This document shows, piece by piece, positions 53,574 through 63,873 of a DNA stretch of 64,000 nucleotides. Source of the stretch: Parus major. Lineage: Eukaryota; Chordata; Aves; Passeriformes; Paridae. The stretch spans positions 28,694,869 to 28,758,868 of the forward strand of contig NC_031770.1 of NCBI RefSeq assembly GCF_001522545.3, given 5' to 3'. The position numbers and the translations under genes are program-made. The notes under the pieces were generated by a model, which had not been told where the DNA came from, searched no databases, and worked only from the letters and a program-made list of their open reading frames with translations. How positions within the stretch are numbered: the stretch's first letter is position 1; each line of letters begins with the position of its first letter.

Positions 53574-54210
53574 TGTCCTAGTTTAGGGCAAATCAGGAAG
53601 GAAAACTCCAAATGAGAAATGCCCCTCCCCACTAACTGCTCCAGGAAAGGGAAAAAATAAATAAATAAAAAAAAAATTCCGTGGAGAGAAGTGGAAAAAG
53701 CTGTTTATTTAACAGAAATTGAGTAATATTAAATAATAAAACCTCTTGCTGTTCGATGGGATGGCAAATCTAGGAAGAAAAGTCTTTTTTATGTGGTGTA
53801 GCTCGGCTCACTCAGGTTCTTATCAGTCCCTCCAGCGCTGGAAAGTGCCGAGGCCCAGGCCCCGGTGGGCCACAGGCGTGAGCTCCTGGGGTTTGGTTGG
53901 GTGTTTAGTCCAGAGCAGGCTTGCACAGATCCAAGAAAAAAGGGAAAAAACAAAGGTCCAAGGAACTCCTCTGCCTCAGCTAGCTAAAACTGACTAAAAG
54001 CCAGAGAGAAGCTCTGTCCCGCTGTCTGTCTGTGCTGCAGACACCACAGTCCAGACCCGGGATGTGGGGGAGTGATGTTTTCCTTAACACACTGTGCGCT
54101 TCTTCTTCCCCCTCTCTTGCTCTCAAAGCCAGTCTTAAAGGTGCAGAACTTAATATATAACATAAACCAGACGATTGGGGATACCAGTATCATAAAGTCA
54201 CCCCAGGACA
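53574..54210 (-). mobile_element. Solo LTR (minus strand)
   Basis: The element is bounded by TGTCCT (53574) and AGGACA (54210), a perfect 6-bp terminal inverted repeat. The flanks TATAG and TTTAG look like a 5-bp target duplication with one change. On the minus strand it starts TGTCCTGGGGTGACTTTATG and has the polyadenylation signal AATAAA at 53709-53704, followed by a U5 with an A-run. Its 5-bp duplication and TGTCCTGG start resemble avian ERV-L-type LTRs, which is inference. No internal region is present. Confidence 0.82.
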
Positions 54211-57200
54211 TTTAGGTAGGTTTTAATGTGATTTTATGATGGATAAGTTCTTTCTGTGGAGAGCTGCTGTGACTGAAGCACTTGTGTTGATTAGCATTAC
54301 TCTTGAATCTATCCTTACAAGCTGACCTCATAAACCACAAGATCCCTAAGTTAAAATCCCGCTTTTTTTTCTCCCAAAGCCACAGGGCATATGCTCTTAA
54401 TAGTCTCTCTGAGAGGGACAGCATGCTTTTCCAGCTGGAGTGTGCTCGAGAGAGGGCTGCCAAACCACACCTCCTCACCAACAGACCAGCACATCACCCT
54501 GTGGTCCCCAGCCATGGTCTCCTGGCCATCTCTGCTCCAGATGCTGAACAGGGAGCCAGCCTCCCGCCAGGCATGAGGGGAGGCACATTTCTGTTGCACT
54601 CTACTGTGCCAAGCACCTGTGCTTTGCAAGGTAGAACAGGCTGCAGCTTCTACTTCATCTGAGGTGAGCATGTCACGGCTTGGGAGAGACCACAAATGCA
54701 ACTCAGGCCCAGAACTGCTATGAGAAATACTTGTCCTATTATCCTGTTACTAACTAATGTAATTCATTTCAAGCAAGAACTTCAAAACAGCCCTGCAGCA
54801 GGCACCTCCCACAGCTTCCTTGGAAAATGCAAATACGTTCTTCCCAGATACATTTCTTAAATTCCTGCATATTTTCAAAGACACTCCTGATCCAATGATC
54901 CAAAAGATGACACTGCAGTAATGTAGCAATTACAGCTTTAAGAGTAGGGGTAAAAGCCATTCTGCTTTGCAGAGAGAATTTATTGTATTTATCAGTTTAT
55001 TTAATTGATCCAGCTTCAGCCTGTTTCAGTGCATGAGATTCCTCTCCCACATTGCCCATTCACACTCCTCTCCTCCATCCCTATCTCCACCAGTGAGAAT
55101 TTCACTGAAACTCCCAGAAATTCAAGTCAGACTAGAGCTGTTTGACACAGGGAAAACTACCAAGCATTTATCTCCAGCCATTCAAAACACAGTCAGCTTC
55201 TCCGCAGTGCACAGACAAGAAAACAGATACATGAACAGCTAGTGATGTTATTAGCAGAGCTTTGAAGTTAGGGCAGACTTCTTGCCTTCTAGATTGGCAA
55301 ACTTGAAAAAAATTACACATACTTTGTGGATTGTGCTGTCAGCCTAACCAGATACTTATATTAGCATGCTTTGAATGCAATTTTCAGAACCACATTTTTC
55401 TACCAAGGTTGCCCTCTCCCAGGGAGGCTTTGTGGAGCTGTGCTTCTTGCAAGCACCCAAATGCAATGCTGGGTGGGCAGATAGGCTGGTATCCTATTCA
55501 CATTCTCACAGAGCTCAGGGAAATCCTCTTTTCCTTGCAAATCAATCCAAGAAGATTAAATCACCGTAAGGCACCTTTGTGCATTTTGGAGAGGTTCACA
55601 CACTGCCTAAGTAGATTCAGTTAGAATCTACTAAAGCATCCTTCCCCCACAAAGCACACTTCACAGGAATATAAAAGCATCAGGAATATAAAAGTATAGT
55701 TGCTCTCAAAGAAACCTGGGTTAGCTGCTCCTCATCTTATCTTCATTAGACCAGTAGTTGCCAACAGGGGAATTTGAAACTGAGACGGATCCTGCTCAGT
55801 ACAGTGGGCATCTGCACACCCAGACAAATGAGACCCAAGTTACTTAGCAATTTACATGGAGGCTCCTTGCATTTAACATCCCTTGGCATTCCAGTCCTTT
55901 GATGCTTACTTTCCTACTTTTCCAGCCTACAAGAGGAAGCAAAATATTTTAAGCAAAGACCACACCATCCCTGCTCAGCCTCAGACAGATACACTCCTTG
56001 TTCTAGACATATATGCCAGATGATCACGCTCTCTCCAAACCAGCACAAACTCCACTTTTGCCACCACTGTTCTTGCCCATCTCTGCTGGGATGCTCAAAG
56101 CAGTTCTCCTTAAAGCTTGCCTGACCAAATAAACTCTGTAACAGAAGGTTTTTGCCAGCCTGGCCCTTCTGGAAAGGGGCTTAAGCGACATCTCTGAATC
56201 TCAGGCAAGCAATACAGTGCCTGGAGGGTGAGCTGATGGCTACTGGGGCCACAAAGGAGTTTACTTCTAACACACTATATGCTGAGAGGAGATCAGCATG
56301 TGTCACACTGGCAGGACACTGACCTCAGGGTCACGGGGGGAGATGGAAAAACTTCAAAGCAGCATTAAAAAAAAAAAAGTATCTGAACGTCTCATTATAA
56401 GATATCTCCTCCTAAAAAAATGTGCTAAAAAAACCTCTCCACAAAACCTGTCTCACAGAAATTTAATGTCATGCCTCAAAATACATGCAAATGTTAGTAT
56501 ATGAAGATATCATATAAATTTGTTATTTTAGTGCAGTCTCTTTCTCTATTTAACAGCTCTACTAGACAGAATATAAACTTCACATTTTACAATAAAGCCC
56601 TCCACATATTTTGGAAATAACTGATGAAATAAACTGATTTTGTTGTGATGAGCTCTGCACATAAGCCATACAAAATCTAAATTATTTTGAAGCACTGTTC
56701 TAGGGTATTTTAAGACCAAAAAGACCAAGTTTAATATTTTTCATTTATGAGAAAATTTCTATCAAAATAGAAATGTAGCTCATTAGATTTACTAGGCTTG
56801 TAAGAAACACAGAACTCCCAAGCCTAAATCACTTCAGGCAAAAGCATTATAAGACAATCAGAAAAAAAGTGAAACAGCAAGGCAGCTAACTGATATCAGT
56901 GAATTTAGTTAGGAATACTGCTTCAGTTAGAAGATGAAGAAAATAAAGAGAAATTAATCTTACTGGCAGCAAACCTAAAATTCTGGCACAGCAAATAATC
57001 TTACTGTGGTCTAGCTGAGGGAGAGGCCAGTGTCAAACTTGGCCACAGTAACCCACACCCTTCAGTGATGAGCCCAGAGATGACAGAGCGCCTGCACAGT
57101 ACAGCGATGGATGCTGCTGCATGCTCCCAGAAGATTTTACATCAGACGGTACTGCCTGTTCCACAGTGATGCAGAAGTATCAGACCTCCTCCCTCATCCA

Positions 57201-57792
57201 AAGCAGGCAGCCACAGCCCCAGCTCTGGGGAAGCACAAGGGCAAGAGGGGCTAGAGCTGTACCCTCCAATCTCACCCACTACTGTCTTCAAACAGGCTCC
57301 CAACAGAGACAGCAGACCCAGCTGCTTCCCTCCTGCAGATGGGAGAACAGCAGCACACAGAGCCTGCAGAGAAGGGAGCCACAGAGACCTGCTGAAATCA
57401 GCCAGTGCCAGCCCATCACTAAGGCGGGTGGTGTAATTTCAGCACGAGCTCCATTCTTTGTATCCAATGTGGGGGCAACTATGTTAGCATGGAAACCTGT
57501 ACTCTCAAAGTGGAGGAGGAATATATTTCTTGGCTAAAACCAAACTGCATTCAGTGCAAATCACTTTAGGTGCACGAAAAGCTGATTCAAAGCTTGTACT
57601 TTACATTAATTGCCCTTTCTGGCAGGCAGCACCATGGCTTACAGCACAATTAAGACTCATACAAACTCTAATTCCCTAGAGATCCATCAGATTGATGTGT
57701 TAGTTTTTTTTCTTGTCCAGTTTTGTTGGAGTCTGAGATACAGAGTGTGTGCCCTTGTTTCTAATACTTAGTTCTAGGATTCAAAGAAACAC

Positions 57793-57817
57793 TGAATTTC
57801 ATATAATATGAAATTCA
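57793..57817. repeat. 12-bp palindrome
   Basis: TGAATTTCATAT, a single A, and ATATGAAATTCA form an exact inverted repeat 35 bp before the LTR-like block at 57852. Confidence 0.95.
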
Positions 57818-57851
57818 TGAGCATGTCTTCATGGTGATACATGAAAACAAA

Positions 57852-58277
57852 TGTTAAAGTTAGATAGAAAAAGCTAAAAGTGTGTGTAGATTAGAAAGTT
57901 TTTTAAATTACTGGGTGAAAAAGTTAGTTTAGAGAACAGGAGACAAGATGGAGGATTTAGGGTGTTGTCTCTTGTCCTTCTTCTTTCTTCTTCATGTTCT
58001 TTCCTAGGGGTTTTTGGGTAGTAGTAAGTGATTGGATAGAAAATACCGTAGTGCAGCACACAGGCGTTGGGTCATTGGGTCACTAATAAAAATAACTTAG
58101 TTGGCACCTGTTAATTGGGTAAATGGACATATAAAATACCTTGAAGAGGATCTTTGTTAGCCATTTTACCCTTTTCTATCATAGTGCACATAGCTCCTTG
58201 TACCTTGTAATGCTGATAAAAAAGAATAAACTACTGAGACCGAACAAGAGAAAATAGCCTCCCTCTTGTCAATCTTC
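57852..58277 (+). mobile_element. Probable solo LTR
   Basis: The block starts TGTTAAAGTTAG. It contains 'acaagatggaggatttaggg', a segment typical of avian ERV-L-like LTRs, then 'gtgattggata', a TATA-like 'acatataaaatacc' near 58130, and AATAAA near 58225. It ends near 'cttgtcaatcttca'. Ends are approximate and target duplications were not resolved. It sits between two TTC7A exons. Confidence 0.65.
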
Positions 58278-59047
58278 AGTTCAAAGGGAAAAAGTCCTTA
58301 ACGAGACACAATTTCTGAGTTTGAGGTTCACTTTCTTTGCCAAGTGCTTCTTCCACATCCACAAGGATAGGCATTTGATTCCCTAAAAAATCCTCCAAGT
58401 TAAAAGGCAAGTTTCTCACATCAACATCTTATTTTGAGCTAGGGTCTTCAAGAAGTACCAAATATCACAAGACTAACAACAAAAATCACAAGTCAGCAGT
58501 GCTCTCTGAAAGCTTTCTTTCCCCCTTACTGTGAAGATCAGCTTTGATGTCTCAGTTATTTCCATCTGACTTTATCTATTACTGTGAATATGCATTTACC
58601 ATATAATAAAGCATCACAACATTTATACACAAATCCCAAAACAAATCACCATCTAATAGGAATTGACACTCTCACTCAGCTTTCCGAAACCAACAATAGC
58701 AGCTGGCTTTATCAGGACATCTAAAAAGAATTAAATGGGAAGACAGGCTCAGGGAGGGAAGGAGGGGAAAAAATCCCCCATAAAAGAAACAGAATTATAC
58801 ATCTCAGAGAGCTTTGTGAAAGAAAGCAGAAACTCCTCTCTGTGTTATGGGGAAGCCAAGGTACAGGCAAACCACAGTGACACATTCTACAGCAGAGCTG
58901 GCATTGGAGGCAGTCCTGAACCTCCTGACCAGCAGCCCAGCAACATGGACGTGTATAGGCCCACCACACTCTCCAAAGAAAATTAAGCATTCATCTCTCA
59001 CAAAAGCACGTGTTTAGGATAGGAAAGCACAAATCTTGTTTCCTTAC

Positions 59048-59145
59048 CAGAATCAGTGTCATGAGCATCTGGAAGAGTGAGATGCAGTCCATTGTGCTTT
59101 TTGATTACAGGTGTTTCAGTCACACTACTTCCCTTCTCAGAGCCA
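59048..59145 (-). CDS. TTC7A: TTC7A coding exon
   Basis: This 98-nt exon has the acceptor TTTACAG and the donor GTAAGG. After one base that completes a codon of the upstream exon, it reads GSEKGSSVTETPVIKKHNGL, H-L-T-L-P-D-A-H-D-T-D-S and one G. The HLTLPDAHD segment and the serine-rich start match the linker that precedes the C-terminal TPR block of TTC7A. The upstream partner exon is not in the window. A short GT/AG-flanked stretch near 60862-60885 was considered and not accepted. Confidence 0.92.
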
Positions 59146-59722
59146 CTGTAAAGAAACAAAACTGTGTTACCTGGACATCTCTCAGTGGAGAAACGTTCCC
59201 TTCAAAGCAGGCAATAGTTTAGCTGCCATGAGAAGTGAAAAATCAAGGTTTCCAGTTGTGAGAAATTAGTTTTTTGAATGTATTAACACCCGCCCCACTG
59301 CCAATGGATAAGAAGCTCAGAGACTGCCCAGCACACACTGGTATTTAGTTTATTTGGCTATCGGGAGTCTTTGCAAACCACTGGAAAAGAAACATGTTGG
59401 CAGCTTGAAGTCACGCCAGAGGGGGCCCACTAACAGACCCACACCCAGCAAGAATCACCACTGCTTGAGCTTCTCTGCAGAATAATTTGTTCACAGGTCT
59501 ACTCTGTTGATCCTTTTGAAACAGACCCATTACCACCTTCCACCTAGGTGCTAATTTCTTCATATTTTCATTTCAAAGGGCTTATTTTCTCCCCTTTCAC
59601 CTTGTTCTGTTCAAAAAGAGGAGGAAGATAAAAGCTACCAGATAGCACTGCTTTATGAAACAGGGAACCTCTTCTTCTACTAGACTCCTGTTCTCAGAGG
59701 ACAGGCCTTACAAAGAGAAACT

Positions 59723-59723
<1 letters not shown>

Positions 59724-59780
<57 letters not shown>
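59724..59780 (+). repeat. Poly(A) run of 57 nt
   Basis: An uninterrupted A tract follows 'agagaaactc'. No recognisable retrocopy or SINE body precedes it, and no target duplication is clear. The length may be affected by polymerase slippage during sequencing. Confidence 0.95.
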
Positions 59781-59784
<4 letters not shown>

Positions 59785-60221
59785 GTGCCTAACAAAAAAA
59801 TCACTTAACACAGATCTCCTGAGATTTCCTGTCACCACATAGTCTGCCAGCTCCCAAGGATCAGTAGCGATGATATCTCCTCTTACCATCCATTACAACA
59901 CAAAATAGCAAAAGGAAAAGTGACTATGCTGGCTACTCTTTCTACTTCCAAGCCTGCACCTCAGACTTTGGACAATATTCCTTCCAGTATGCAAGATGTC
60001 AGAGAGACATGATTGGTGTGGATGCCCCCATCTTTCAGTGATGAGTCCTTTGGTAGAGATTACACAGAATTCCCTTGAATCTGTATTGATCAGCAGAATT
60101 AGCTTGGGACTGCTATTTGGTTTTAAACACGATTATTCTGTTATCACAGAAAACAACAGCAAAAGACAAACCAAGTTGTCATGAATAGAATCTCTCAAGA
60201 AATCCACCCCAGTTAAAACAG

Positions 60222-60640
60222 TGTTTAGTTATGTACAGTTAATGTTCTTATCCCATTTGTAAACCTTGTTTGTTGTACCCCTTGTTTACTCCAATGGTTA
60301 TTAGTAATGTTAATTACTTACCAGTTTCTGAAGTGTTTTAAAGGTTCTTATGAGACATTCCTGTACCCTTTCCCTTACTTCCCTGCTACTATGTAAAAAA
60401 GCTGCTCCCATGGGGGCTGGGCCACCTAACAAAGCAACTCCCAAGGAGCTGCGCTACCTAGTAATATGCAAACTAAGGCATGCAAGACACCAAAACAATG
60501 AGCTAACAGAGGAATAAAAGAACAAAGAAACATATTCTAGCAAGCTATGGTGAAAGATCATCTTCCTGCATCACCTAAAGCCTACTTAGAGACCATCTTC
60601 CTGCATCACCATGACCTAAGAGGACTGGAAAGGACTGACT
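60222..60640 (+). mobile_element. LTR-like block
   Basis: The block starts TGTTTAGTTATG, has a T-rich promoter-distal part ('ttgtaccccttgtttactcc'), and then 'gaggaataaaag' near 60512. The phrase 'catcttcctgcatcacc' occurs twice (about 60559 and 60595). The layout suggests an avian ERV LTR, but boundaries and orientation are weakly supported and no target duplication was found. Confidence 0.35.
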
Positions 60641-61634
60641 CCCCCCTAGACAATAAGCCAGAACAACAGGCCTCCTGGCTACTCTCATGAGCATGGAAAC
60701 CCCAGCTGTGCAGTGTGTGCTGCAAAGCTGAATCGTGCCTCTTTCTTGGAACTACCAGTGTGGGAATGGCTGTGGTGCAAACATTAAACAGGAGTGTTGT
60801 CTCTTGGCCAATTTCTTTCAAAGGCTTGTCCTTCCCAGGTAATAACCTAAGACTGAAAGCCACTTACTGTCATTCATCATAACAGCAACTGTATTTACAA
60901 CAGCTAAATAACCTTTTACTTGGGCTTTGGGATCAAACGCAACGGTTTCTGTTAATGCACTCTGAATTCCTGGGCACTGGACTGCACCAATCTCTGTCCT
61001 TGAATGGACCTCCCTTGTCTTTCATTCTGGTTTCCACACTGATAACTCATTTGAGACTATCATGTAGTGACAGATAGAAGGGAAAATTAAATTATCTGTC
61101 CAATGCTTCAGCCCTACCTAGACAAGATTGACCCTAATATAAGTGCACTGGCCCAGAAGCTGCTGGTGGAACTGTATGGACAGCTCTGTCATATTCCTGT
61201 GAATGCAGGAATAAGGCAGCTGCACTTCCAAATATTACTGCCACAAGGTGAGTGCTACCTGAATGCAGCAGCCACCACCATGCAATCACTGTTCAGGCAC
61301 ATACTGAAACACTGGCTAATACACTGTATTCCTACTCTAAGAACAAGTGAAGAGATTGGAAAATCCCAGGCTGGAAACTCAGTGTTAATGCACTGTGCAA
61401 GGCAGCCACTCCCAATGGATTTGTTATCCCAGAGAAGGGCTGAAAACTAACTACCTTTAAAAGCTGCAGTACAATGCCATCAGCAAAGAAAACTTTTCAA
61501 TGCAACATTGGAGAGCTAGTAGCCAGATGATTTGCTTTCTACAAAAAGCACTGGAAAGGCTCATATGGGAAATGCAGGCACAGAAAGCTCTCTAAGGCTT
61601 GAACATAGAAGCTCAGAGATAGAGATGGATACAA

Positions 61635-62100
61635 TGTTTGACCTAAGACCTTGGAACGGACATGAAGTAAGAATAGAATAGAATTTGTAGTTTAAGCAGA
61701 AATAGGTTTTAAGCAAGCAGAAATATGCATCATGAAAGCGAACAAATATGTTAAGCAAGACAGAAAATTTTAAAGTTTAGCAATAGAACTTGTTATAAAG
61801 TTACTTAGAAATTAAAGATATAGCACTGTAAGTTTCTGTAGTATTATATGATTGGATGAAAAAAGACACATTGTGGTAGAATCGTGTAAGATGAAGCAAT
61901 TAATGACTGGTTTATGAAGATGCTAGCAAGCTTTGTAAAAGTTGTTGATTGGCTAAGAAATTTATAAAAGGCATTATGACTAGAATTAAGACAGCTTCTG
62001 ATGTGATTGCGTTTGAGTAACAACCTTAATGTCTCACCCTTCCATGAGATTGATTTTGCAATAAGACACCTTTTACGACATCTCTCAATCAAACCCATCT
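61635..62100 (+). mobile_element. Probable solo LTR
   Basis: The block starts TGTTTGACCTAAGACC, contains 'gattggctaagaaatttataaaagg' (a TATA-like element near 61963) and 'gcaataagaca' near 62060, which resembles the R region of avian ERV-L-like LTRs. It lies just before the ERV at 62189. The 3' end is approximate. No internal sequence or second copy is visible. Confidence 0.5.
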
Positions 62101-62188
62101 ACTCTATATCCCAATAGGCTGACAGCAGGACAGCAGGACATCTACTGCCCATGTTTTTGAAATGCAGTTGAGACAGTGGACAAATTGG

Positions 62189-62625
62189 TGATGAGAGGAA
62201 TGACAGGTTTGTCTTTACAAACAAGCTGTGGGTCAAGCTGATAAGATGAAACTATCACTGAGAGATAACAGGAACAATGGGATGGATTCCACTGAAAGAC
62301 AAAAGAGACGCTGAGGAAACACCATAAAATTCCACAAGAGTTAAGAATTAAGAAGGGCATTATGCATTGGGGGTGGAGGTGGATGGTCTCAGATATCAGG
62401 CATTCTGGGAAGTCTATACCTCTCAAGTACCTCAGCCTATGGGGAAAGAGAGAAGGGACAAGCAGCCGGGAATTAGGATAAAAAGGAGGCTGCGCCCTCC
62501 AAAAATTTGAGAGACCCCAGGGGAATGCCCCATGGCCTCTCCCTTTATTCAAATAAAGTAAAAGGATTACTCTGTCTCCTTTTTGGACATAAACCTCTGG
62601 TGTTTGTGGGTTAGTTTTCCTGACA
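62189..62625 (+). mobile_element. ERV 5' LTR
   Basis: A 437-bp LTR runs from TGATGAGAGG to TTTTCCTGACA. It has a TATA-like 'aggataaaaagg' near 62476 and AATAAA at 62552-62557. It is homologous to the LTRs at 43822-44261 and 49294-49797. It is the 5' LTR because a PBS-like sequence and retroviral internal sequence follow directly. Confidence 0.88.
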
Positions 62626-62627
62626 AA

Positions 62628-62646
62628 TGGGGGTTCTTTTCTGGAA
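62628..62646 (+). promoter_or_regulatory. Primer-binding site, proline-like
   Basis: TGGGGGTTCTTTTCTGGAA begins 2 nt after the LTR. The first six bases and the later GG match the tRNA-Pro complement used by many gammaretrovirus-like ERVs; the middle does not. The position is right and the tRNA assignment is tentative. Confidence 0.5.
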
Positions 62647-62870
62647 CATTTCCACTGTCCAGGCCAGCGGGCAGCGAGCAGTGCTGAAGGTGCCTCACCC
62701 AGTTTCAGTGATCAGCCCCCCTTGGTGGCAGCTGGCACTGGGCGATCGATTGGGTTCCCGAGACTGTCCAGGAGACAGACGAGTGGTGGACCAGGGGAAT
62801 CCATGAAGAGTCCACAGGGAAGGACCACTTCAAATCTCACCGGTGAGTAAAATGGGATCTTCAGGGAGCA

Positions 62871-62974
62871 AACCTGGGAGGGCACCCATGGAGGGTAGCA
62901 CAGGTAAACCTGGGAAGGCACCCATGGAGGGTAGCACAGGTAAAACAAAGCACTCATGGAGGGTTGCAAGGGTA
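62871..62974. repeat. 36-bp tandem repeat, about 3 copies
   Basis: Units start at 62871 and 62907, differing by one base, with a diverged shorter third unit at 62943. The core is 'cacccatggagggtagcac'. It lies in the ERV leader/gag start. Confidence 0.92.
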
Positions 62975-63087
62975 CAGCTGGGAAGAGGCCCTGGCAAAAG
63001 GGATGATGAAATGATATGAAAATATCTCCAAAGAACCCCTTGGAAGAATGTGGAGTTGGTTTACACATTCTCCCAGAGGTAATTAAG

Positions 63088-63250
63088 GATACAGACGTCC
63101 AAAGTGGGCAATAAGGTAAAATCAAGAAGAGGTCTTGACACTCCATGCCCAGGGTGGGGCAATAAGGGAAGTTGAGAAGGAGTCTTGAGGATCCATGACC
63201 GGGGGGGGCGGGAAATAAGGGGAGTCAAGAAGGAGTCTTGACAAAAGGGG
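63088..63250. repeat. Tandem repeat of about 52 bp, about 3 copies
   Basis: Each unit contains 'gg(g)caataag', then 'agtcaagaagga' or a variant, then 'gtcttga' and 'ccatg'. The units are diverged from each other. This tract and the 36-bp array are separate repeats in the same retroviral leader. Confidence 0.8.
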
Positions 63251-63438
63251 AAGGACAGATCGTGTTGGTGTGTTGGACCAACGGAATTGGTTATTAAAGG
63301 GGAGTGTGGAGAGATATGGTTGAGGCAAGGACCAAGCACGGAGGTGCGGGACCGGGAGCATGGGCTGGGGGCCTGTGGGGCTGTTGGGACTCAGCGCCGG
63401 GCAGTGCCTGACCCCGCCAGCCCCAGGCAGAGGCAGCA

Positions 63439-63873
63439 TTGGCCGCTGGCCCTGTGAGGCTGCAGGATGCCCCGGCCACCTGTGGTGCTGCCGGCCATGC
63501 CCGCCAGGAACGCCGGGGGAAGGAGCTTTTTGGACAATGCGGCAAAATAAGGATTAGGTCTGGTATATGGTGTGTGGTAAATAGAGTGAGCACAAGGAGG
63601 AAAAGTGAAGGTGATGGCAGAATTTTTCCGTCCCAAGAGGGAAAAACCGCAGGGCCCAAAGGGTCCCCTGGGACAGAGGGGATGGGGTCGGCTCGGCCAC
63701 AAGGAAGTGGCAGAGGCATTCTCTCCCCAGCAGGGGAGACCCAACCCAAACAGCAGTTGGGAAAAATCTGTGGTACTGTCTGCGGGGCAGAGGGACAGTG
63801 AAAATGGCAGTGTCTGCAAAAACAGCTGGACTCTCAAGAAGAGGAAGTCCAGAAGATAAGGGAAATGGATTGT
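63439..63873 (+). pseudogene. Degraded gag (nucleocapsid) remnant
   Basis: The frame that ends at the TAG at 63874 can be followed back to 63439, with a TGA at 63799. It is rich in G, R, P and Q in its second half, like a nucleocapsid. It holds a damaged zinc knuckle at 63769-63813: C, three residues, C, four residues, Q where the family has H, four positions including the stop, then C. The expected spacing is C-X2-C-X4-H-X4-C. Matrix and capsid landmarks are not visible. Assignment rests on order, composition and this motif. Confidence 0.5.

Larger units (their letters stand above)
52781..59047 (-). other. TTC7A: TTC7A intron (about 6.3 kb)
   Basis: The donor GTAAGGA is at 59047-59041 and the acceptor ATAG at 52784-52781. 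The intron contains the minus-strand solo LTR at 53574-54210, a palindrome at 57.8 kb and the LTR-like block at 57852-58277. The stretches 52785-53573, 54211-57792 and 58278-59040 show no feature I can name. The 138-codon frame at 57121-57537 has no splice context or family resemblance. Confidence 0.85.

Noticed and set aside
57121..57537. 138-codon plus-strand frame
   Set aside because: Glutamine/serine-rich by base composition, with no splice or family evidence.
60862..60885. Short minus-strand stretch between AG and GTAAGT, a possible microexon upstream of the TTC7A exon at 59048
   Set aside because: Only about 21 nt, with no match to the known TTC7A protein order. The expected upstream exon should encode a TPR segment.
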